64,000 nucleotides of DNA from Mytilus edulis (taxonomy: Eukaryota; Mollusca; Bivalvia; Mytilida; Mytilidae): the NCBI RefSeq assembly GCF_963676685.1, contig NC_092352.1:28229117-28293116 (forward strand), read 5' to 3'. Shown piece after piece: positions 62,001 through 64,000 of the stretch (positions are counted from its first letter, which is position 1; every line of letters begins with the position of its first letter). The notes beneath the pieces were generated by a model. That model was not told the origin of the DNA and ran no database searches. It was given only the letters and a program-made list of their open reading frames with translations. Position numbers and translations under genes: made by a program.

Positions 62001-62705
62001 ACAGATATTTTGATATAGTATCAGATATAGGCATCAATAAAACAATTATTCTACACTCCTTTTCTGTTACGTGATAATTATTTACACATTTACAACTGGA
62101 TAATATACTTTGAGAATTTGTTTCTGATAGGAAAGATAAGGATACAAACATTTATTTAGTATTGCCTTAGATTTGTTAACTATTAATTCAGAAATATTTT
62201 CGATGTTTTATTATTGCAAAAATTGTGACAGTAGAAGTTAAGCAAAAGTGAAAACTCTCATCTTGTATTTTTATGGCATTATCAGTGATGCAGGATTTCC
62301 TGAAATTGCTGTAAAAATCTGATTATAAAGTAAAACAGACTAAATTTTCATGACAATCAAATGAGACCCCCTGTAATGGCATTAATATTATAATAATATT
62401 GATGCCAGTACAGGGGGGTCTCCTATAACTGTCATGAAAATTTAGTCTGTATTACATTATATTTTGAATTTCACTGCAATTTGCTGATTGTAACATATAG
62501 TAAGAATACTCTATAGATATTCCTACTCTATAACCCAAAAGTAAATATCTTTTAAAATATTTCAGAATTTGACCAGTTCTTGGCAGAAAGGTCAACAGGA
62601 GCTAATTCAGTACCTACCATTGCTGCAGCTGCAGGTCAAAGGTCGGGAAGTCGAAATCGTCAACTACAGAAAGACGAGGAAGAAAATCCATTATTTGCAT
62701 TGTAA
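29004..62705 (+). CDS. TOM1: TOM1/TOM1L2 orthologue, VHS-GAT endosomal adaptor (about 18 exons)
   Basis: TOM1-family proteins bind ubiquitinated cargo, Tollip, clathrin and myosin VI on early endosomes and promote cargo sorting and autophagosome maturation. Exons: 29004-29061, 30955-31039, 31935-32019, 32857-33003, 35880-36014, 36448-36504, 37229-37258 (tentative), 45729-45914, 54450-54528, 54825-54976, 55596-55707, 56205-56301, 56622-56694, 57594-57617, 58913-58945, 61130-61195, 61902-61944, 62566-62705. Phases agree, giving 533 residues (human TOM1 492, TOM1L2 507). VHS is residues about 10-150 ([41 protein letters not shown]). GAT is about 210-305 ([39 protein letters not shown]). NLIDLGDD is the clathrin-type LIDLG motif, and the C-terminus is [10 protein letters not shown]...ENPLFAL, as in vertebrates. 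Three very short exons probably allow isoforms. Vertebrate paralogues cannot be told apart here; the neighbours favour the TOM1L2 locus. Confidence 0.94.
29746..29916. mobile_element. Inverted-repeat MITE in TOM1 intron 1
   Basis: The ends are CCGTTTCAGAATCTAATGCA and its near-complement TGCTTTAGATTCTGAAACGG, extended by CTGGGTAAT / ATTACCCA, about 35 bp each. The length is 171 bp with no coding capacity. The target duplication is not clear. Confidence 0.75.
30113..30331 (+). repeat. SINE-like repeat copy 2 (TOM1 intron 1)
   Basis: It contains ATCACTAGCCTGTCAACACT, GCATGTGGCAGGTG and GTGTTAAACACCAATAATC, the same ordered landmarks as 1540-1770. Confidence 0.5.
31424..31715 (-). repeat. Repeat A copy in TOM1 intron 2
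   Basis: AAGAAGATGTGGTATGATTG to CTCTTGACTTCGGACAGGCA; antisense relative to the Naiad tail, like most copies in the window. Confidence 0.8.
33020..33675. mobile_element. TTAA-associated inverted-repeat element, copy 1 (TOM1 intron 4)
   Basis: It begins GGGTGCAATCAACAGTTTTT and ends CGAAACTGTTTATAGCACCC, giving imperfect inverted ends of about 24 bp. The 3' flank is TTAA (33676-33679); the 5' flank is TTTA. TTAA target use is typical of piggyBac elements. It has no transposase, so it is non-autonomous. It starts only 17 bp after the exon 4 donor. Confidence 0.75.
34443..35097. mobile_element. TTAA-associated inverted-repeat element, copy 2
   Basis: It has the same orientation as copy 1 and, by eye, one single-base length difference across about 655 bp (GTTTAAAC against GTTAAAC near the 5' third). 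The 5' flank is TTAA (34439-34442) and the 3' flank TTAT. Copy 1 ends 767 bp upstream. Confidence 0.75.
35549..35734. mobile_element. MITE with TTA target duplication (PIF/Harbinger-like)
   Basis: The 40-bp inverted ends begin GGGCTATTCCAGAAAAAAAT and continue GTATGGGGGTTGGAAGGCA, with one extra T in the left copy. It is flanked by TTA on both sides (35546-35548, 35735-35737). A 3-bp TTA/TAA duplication is the PIF/Harbinger hallmark. Length 186 bp, non-coding, TOM1 intron 4. Confidence 0.85.
37498..37794. mobile_element. MITE with TTAA target duplication (piggyBac-like)
   Basis: It is flanked by TTAA at 37494-37497 and 37795-37798. The ends are CCCTTTCCTCCAT and ATGGAGGAAAGGG, perfect 13-bp inverted repeats. 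The right end carries an internal tandem duplication of GGCGTCAAAAGGCGTCAT. Confidence 0.85.
38880..39066 (-). mobile_element. 5'-truncated Naiad 3' end
   Basis: Reverse complement of the last roughly 190 bp of the Naiad: AATTGAGAATGGAAATGGGG, AAAGAGACAACAACCCGACC, GGCGTCCTTCAGCTGGCCCC, then CAGTGATAACGATTTAATG matching the Naiad segment around 13690-13710. It lies in a TOM1 intron. Confidence 0.85.
39126..39223. mobile_element. 98-bp fold-back element with 8-bp target duplication
   Basis: A hairpin with a 42-bp perfect stem (39131-39172 against 39177-39218) and a 4-base loop, extended outward with one mismatch to CACATGCAC...GTGCCTGTG. It is flanked on both sides by CTCGTACC (39118-39125 and 39224-39231). 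An 8-bp duplication and CA...TG ends fit a hAT-type miniature element. The near-perfect stem implies a very recent origin or structural constraint. Confidence 0.85.
40121..41356 (-). CDS. DIRS tyrosine recombinase
   Basis: This is a phage-integrase-fold recombinase that inserts the circular DIRS copy without target duplication. The frame opens at 41356, but the recombinase proper begins around [20 protein letters not shown] (near 41050). Catalytic residues are visible: Arg in [10 protein letters not shown], His-x-x-Arg in [14 protein letters not shown], and the nucleophile Tyr in [12 protein letters not shown]. Its 5' part overlaps the RT/RNase H frame (40924-41356) in another frame, a normal DIRS arrangement. 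The frame is intact to its stop near 40121. Confidence 0.88.
   Translation of the reverse strand: MEKLFTICFSSFQYHSKNFEQGRRGTGENGFNDSSNMAIPTLVSKIIELFGRLSCYSPFLSRSFKTCTQQSKAPAKHEKVIPSRLCSIRHSLQKKGISKSARNIITQSWRVSTSRQYEYSWRKWYLWCNTQKINTTSPNEVQVLNFLARLYDDGKSYSCINMNKCSIGQTLASIGCNTVINSNLISRFMKGIFNARPPLPKYSITWDVGKVVRYLETLFPLESLSLKMLTLKIATLLALTTAQRAQTLTNLNLNYMETSSKTVVFTMNCLQKTDRIGRINQNITLDTYKKKELCPVYTLKYYLKATKKLRKDDYLLVSFRTWRKISTSTLARWLKIVLTSSGIDVTKFQAHSFRGASTSAAFSAGITLDIIMKTANWKSAKTFKKFYLREVEAKRGVKTGKKKFINAVLSV
40924..43122 (-). CDS. DIRS reverse transcriptase / RNase H
   Basis: The 732-codon frame is largely real from about 42990 on; the first roughly 45 codons overlap the end of the gag-like frame. 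RT motifs: [26 protein letters not shown] (catalytic Asp), [16 protein letters not shown], and FFYIDDSLL (catalytic Asp pair, near 42360). RNase H follows: [52 protein letters not shown]. The DIRS-specific region [20 protein letters not shown] comes next. There is no internal stop. Translation probably needs frameshifting or reinitiation from gag. Confidence 0.9.
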   Translation of the reverse strand: MQLWLPPRYKQGQRKIPKQQLWPKRHEKLPLQRESWLQKPKRQEILEVKNLSPTFIAGSIRFGLHNWEKISYDPWILSLVQNGYEIEFENKPVQFFMPKIMNFDKTEIELIDNEIQILLSKSAIQISNHEKDEFISNIFLVQKKNGKYRPVINLKGLNQYVKYFHFKQENLQSVLLNIRKNDYFTSIDLCDAYFSISMNKKCRKYLKFVWKDQIYEFTCLCFGLASAPRIFTKLMKVVFSHIRNQGVGSFFYIDDSLLHSPYENICYENIVMLRNLLHSLGFLVNKEKSVFIPTQRIIFLGYLIDSVQFKVFLTEEKIQKILKSANKIYSLYNPVIREVSSLIGLFTSASCAVLLAPIFHRYLDIEKTLALSKNNDNYDGIMSLSENSRNEILWWIKNVDRNEGKSISFGTPTEYIETDASKIGWGAVYGKNKTQGRWMKSESISHINILELLAIKYAFFSLGKNISNSHICIKSDSSTAVQYINNMGGSVVALLEVVREIWFWAADKNNFITAVHIAGKDNITPDQLSRNFSDSSEWKLKENIFRNICGHFFQPNIDLFASRLNKQLSKYVSWFPDPDAMASDAFSFSWKNYLPYVFPPFSIIARILNKVEEEQVRMVLMIVPTWPSQPWFPRLLNCLVDYPVILPFCQDLLRLVHNNQKHPLNMRKLFLVACVVSGIPSKRREFQNQLETSSLSHGESLPRDNMNIVGGNGIFGVIHKKSIPLHQMKYKY
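42984..44239 (-). CDS. DIRS gag-like protein, split by a one-base frameshift
   Basis: The first frame runs 44239-43616 ([16 protein letters not shown]..., basic Lys-rich patch, acidic stretch). The second runs to 42984 and ends in a Gly/Arg-rich tail ([19 protein letters not shown]), typical of a nucleic-acid-binding gag C-terminus. The two are offset by one base near 43690-43700, where the coding sense passes from one frame to the other. It could be an inactivating indel, a sequencing error or a programmed shift; an indel is simplest because the switch lies inside the protein rather than at a gag-pol boundary. Confidence 0.75.
44490..45728 (+). other. TOM1 intron sequence before exon 45729, nothing recognised
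   Basis: AT-rich intron flank to the right of the DIRS element. Short frames here show no domain. Confidence 0.5.
46116..46213 (+). repeat. Short tandem repeat with conserved AATGTATCC units
   Basis: After TTAACCCTTTCATGCC come two and a half units of GCC(A/G)AATGTATCCTTTTGGCAC. The TTAACCCTTT start resembles the 37494 element, but I found no matching right end. The following 1.7 kb (to about 47970) contains nothing I can name. Confidence 0.5.
47977..48565 (+). mobile_element. Pearl-like element 1 (3'-truncated)
   Basis: It begins TATGCCCCGTCTACGATAGT, then a TTCG/TCCG microsatellite (about 48028-48080), then about 2.6 tandem units of about 178 bp (AGGTTAAAGTTTTTGGTCGA...). It stops abruptly inside the third unit where element 2 begins. 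Its core unit differs from that of elements 2 and 3. Confidence 0.8.
48566..49591 (+). mobile_element. Pearl-like element 2 with five core units
   Basis: The left end is TATGCCCCACCTACGATAGT with GGGGCA completing a hairpin. A (TTCG/TCCG)n microsatellite follows at about 48605-48670, then five tandem units of about 170-190 bp beginning near 48678, 48864, 49045, 49226 and 49395. The right end is GTGGGGCATCCGTGTACTGT / GGACACATTCTTGTT. This matches the published plan of bivalve pearl-like elements (left flank, microsatellite, tandem cores, right flank), which have been linked to non-autonomous Helentrons. Confidence 0.82.
49592..50236 (+). mobile_element. Pearl-like element 3 with three core units
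   Basis: It directly abuts element 2 with no spacer (TTCTTGTTATGCCCC) and has the same ends, the same microsatellite and three core units (near 49697, 49867, 50037). The third unit of this element and the fifth unit of element 2 share variants (TTTGATAAAGTAGA), so the last unit is positionally conserved. Confidence 0.82.
50316..50830 (-). mobile_element. Longer 5'-truncated Penelope-like tail
   Basis: 50316-50480 is a diverged reverse complement of the Naiad 3' end (GAAAATGGGGAATGTGTCAT, CTTTTGCTGGCCCC). 50690-50830 carries a diverged reverse of the shared module (GACAGGTACATACAGAATGT, GGCGGCTTAAACAT). The two parts are in the same order as in the full-length Naiad, so this is one old truncated copy. 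Confidence 0.65.
52038..52300 (+). repeat. Minisatellite, about 27-30 bp unit
   Basis: About eight units of CTGATATAGGAGTGTCTGG separated by ATGATATCAAT, ATGATCTCAAT or shorter linkers. The conserved 19-base part with slightly variable linkers is regular, but spacers are neither unique nor of CRISPR length. Confidence 0.9.
52345..54335 (+). mobile_element. Repeat F: tandem-core element with (GTC)n microsatellite
   Basis: The left end TATACGACCGCAAAATTTGA / TTTTCGTCGTATA is an inverted motif. A (GTC)9 microsatellite lies at about 52404-52430. There are then four core units of about 160 bp (TTTTCGCAC-ATAACTTTAGT ... GGGGCCAAAAAGGGCCCAAA), followed by shorter units with TTCTTTGATAT and GGGTCCAAAATTAAACTT. 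The right end CTGCGGTCGTATAAAGCTAC / GCCCTGTGGAGCATCTGG contains a GC-rich hairpin. The plan is the same as pearl-like elements but with unrelated sequence. A frame with a run of arginines on the minus strand is just the microsatellite. Confidence 0.75.
57274..57474. mobile_element. Repeat G MITE, third copy
   Basis: CTGTGGATTTATTATTTCCA at the left and TAACAAATCCACAG at the right, with AAAATTGGGATCCAAAC inside the right end. It lies in the TOM1 intron before the 24-nt exon. Confidence 0.65.
59640..60505 (+). repeat. Decayed Repeat F copy
   Basis: TCTTCGTCGTCGTCCGAAGA, then two diverged core units (GGGAACCAACAGTTTAGGAAT-like, GGGGCCTAAAAAATGGCCC), and at the right GTGAGACCTCTGGTCGTATC / TAGCTGCACTCAGCGAAGC. 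It lies in the TOM1 intron between 58945 and 61130. Confidence 0.65.
62335..62450. mobile_element. 116-bp fold-back element in the last TOM1 intron
   Basis: Perfect 21-bp inverted ends (ACAGACTAAATTTTCATGAC..., reverse complement at 62430-62450), with further partial complementarity inward (GAGACCCCCTGTA / TACAGGGGGGTCTC). A clear target duplication is not visible. Confidence 0.8.
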
Positions 62706-64000
62706 CATCCAGTTTGTTTGTGTTAAAATGTGAGATATTGTATCCTTGTACATCCTGATGTATGTATGTGTTAAACTGTGGCTTGACTGATTGTGACAGG
62801 AGGGGAGATGCAAGGAGAGTGAAGGAACATTGTAGATTTTATATAAGTAGGGAGGACAATTTGGAGAAATTGCATAATCAGTGTTCTGCCTTTATTGAGA
62901 TCTTAAACTGTTAGTGTTAACAGTATGGAAAGCAGGTTCCTGTTTCATTGTTTGTTTTTTTCAAAAAAAAAGAACAGATTTTTTTCTCTTAACCCAAAAC
63001 AATATTTGTGAATATATCTATTTAAATTAAAAACTATATCTTTAGAGTAAATTTTTTTTGTAATGTGTTTAATAGAGTAAGATAGTAACCTCCTGTTTCT
63101 CATGTGATGTGTATATTTTCGTATAATTGGTCAATCTTTATATCTTTATGATATATCAGCTTTGCATATTACATAGTACACATGTATACATTTACAACTA
63201 ACATTGTAGCCATTTGGTATTGGTTAATTATGTTTTGCTTCATCCAAGTTCTGCTAAAAATTACTAGCTTAATTTTTCCTTTATTCAGGTTATATATATT
63301 TATGGGATGATAATTATGGTTAATTACAAAATATTTAGCTTATAATGTACCTGAATAATATAAGATATAAATAACTAGGTGCAGAATAACTTTATAGCAT
63401 TGTTTATTTAATTGGGTTTTCAAATAGGCTTTAGCATTAATTTACAGAAGAAATTTTCCTGGAAATATGGCAGACATGAAACGTAACTAGATTTAATTCA
63501 AATCCTTTTTGATAGGTATGAAAATTTTATTATGCATGCATAGCTTTTTTTATAAATGTAAAACAAGGTCATGAAATTAACAAATTGTGTTGATTTTATG
63601 TTGAATGTTGGTTTTGAAGATGTTGATACATATATTAATATTTCTTTTGATATGGTATGTATTATATAACAAAATCAAAAAGATATTCTTTCATTTTAAA
63701 GGATAGAGAAATTTATATTCTAGTGTGTTAACGAAATTATTGGCTGTTTGGTGCATGAATGAAAATTTATATGAGAGAGGAACTTTAATTATGTAAATGA
63801 GAGTCCTAAGTTTATGTATGTGACCTGTAATTTGAAGTAGATTTCTACATACCTATTTAATATTTTTCTACAATGCATATAAAGTTTATATAAAAAAAAT
63901 GATTAAGGTGAAGCATCATTTGATATATTCCGATTTTTTAAGGTGCAGAATTAAAAATGAATATTTTTTATCAGTTCGTTTTAAAAGTTAAGAGTTTGGT
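62706..64000 (+). other. TOM1 3'UTR and downstream flank
   Basis: AT-rich sequence following the TAA at 62703-62705. I see no exon of another gene. I could not single out the poly(A) site. Confidence 0.5.

Overview
The window is a stretch of animal nuclear genome: AT-rich, intron-rich, and about half interspersed repeats. The repeat types (tail-bearing Penelope-like elements, pearl-like elements with tandem cores, a DIRS element) and the protein sequences point to a bivalve mollusc, most likely a mytilid mussel. The organism is an inference; the gene calls rest on exon-by-exon matches to families I know.

Four host genes are present, each rebuilt by hand from short exons. From left to right they are GID4 (minus strand, first exon only, running off the left edge), ATPAF2 (plus, 8 exons, 985-9189), DRC3/LRRC48 (minus, 10 coding exons, 25733-18329) and a TOM1/TOM1L2 orthologue (plus, about 18 exons, 29004-62705). 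GID4 and ATPAF2 are head to head with start codons only 73-121 bp apart. ATPAF2 and DRC3 are tail to tail. DRC3 and TOM1 are head to head. As I recall the human map, the same four genes lie in the same order and relative orientation at 17p11.2 (GID4-ATPAF2-DRC3-TOM1L2), so this looks like ancient bilaterian microsynteny. One DRC3 intron has the full signature of a minor-class (U12) AT-AC intron.

The ATPAF2-DRC3 interval holds a nested pile of repeats. An older tandem-core repeat (9478-15640) is interrupted by an apparently intact Penelope-like retrotransposon of the Naiad type (9894-13865, TCTA target duplication) and by a hairpin-ended element (about 14206-15485). The Naiad has an N-terminal GIY-YIG endonuclease, a CxC linker and a C-terminal reverse transcriptase. 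Its reading frame of about 1002 codons is broken only by four TGA codons; at least three sit where relatives have cysteine, so it looks like a selenocysteine-encoding Naiad.

The TOM1 introns carry a near-complete DIRS-type tyrosine-recombinase retrotransposon (39442-44489, antisense), two almost identical TTAA-flanked elements (33020-33675 and 34443-35097), three head-to-tail pearl-like elements (47977-50236), a fourth tandem-core element (about 52345-54335), a minisatellite, and several small inverted-repeat elements (TTA, TTAA and 8-bp target duplications). No tRNA, rRNA or CRISPR array was recognised. Most open frames outside the exons listed are chance or repeat-derived.
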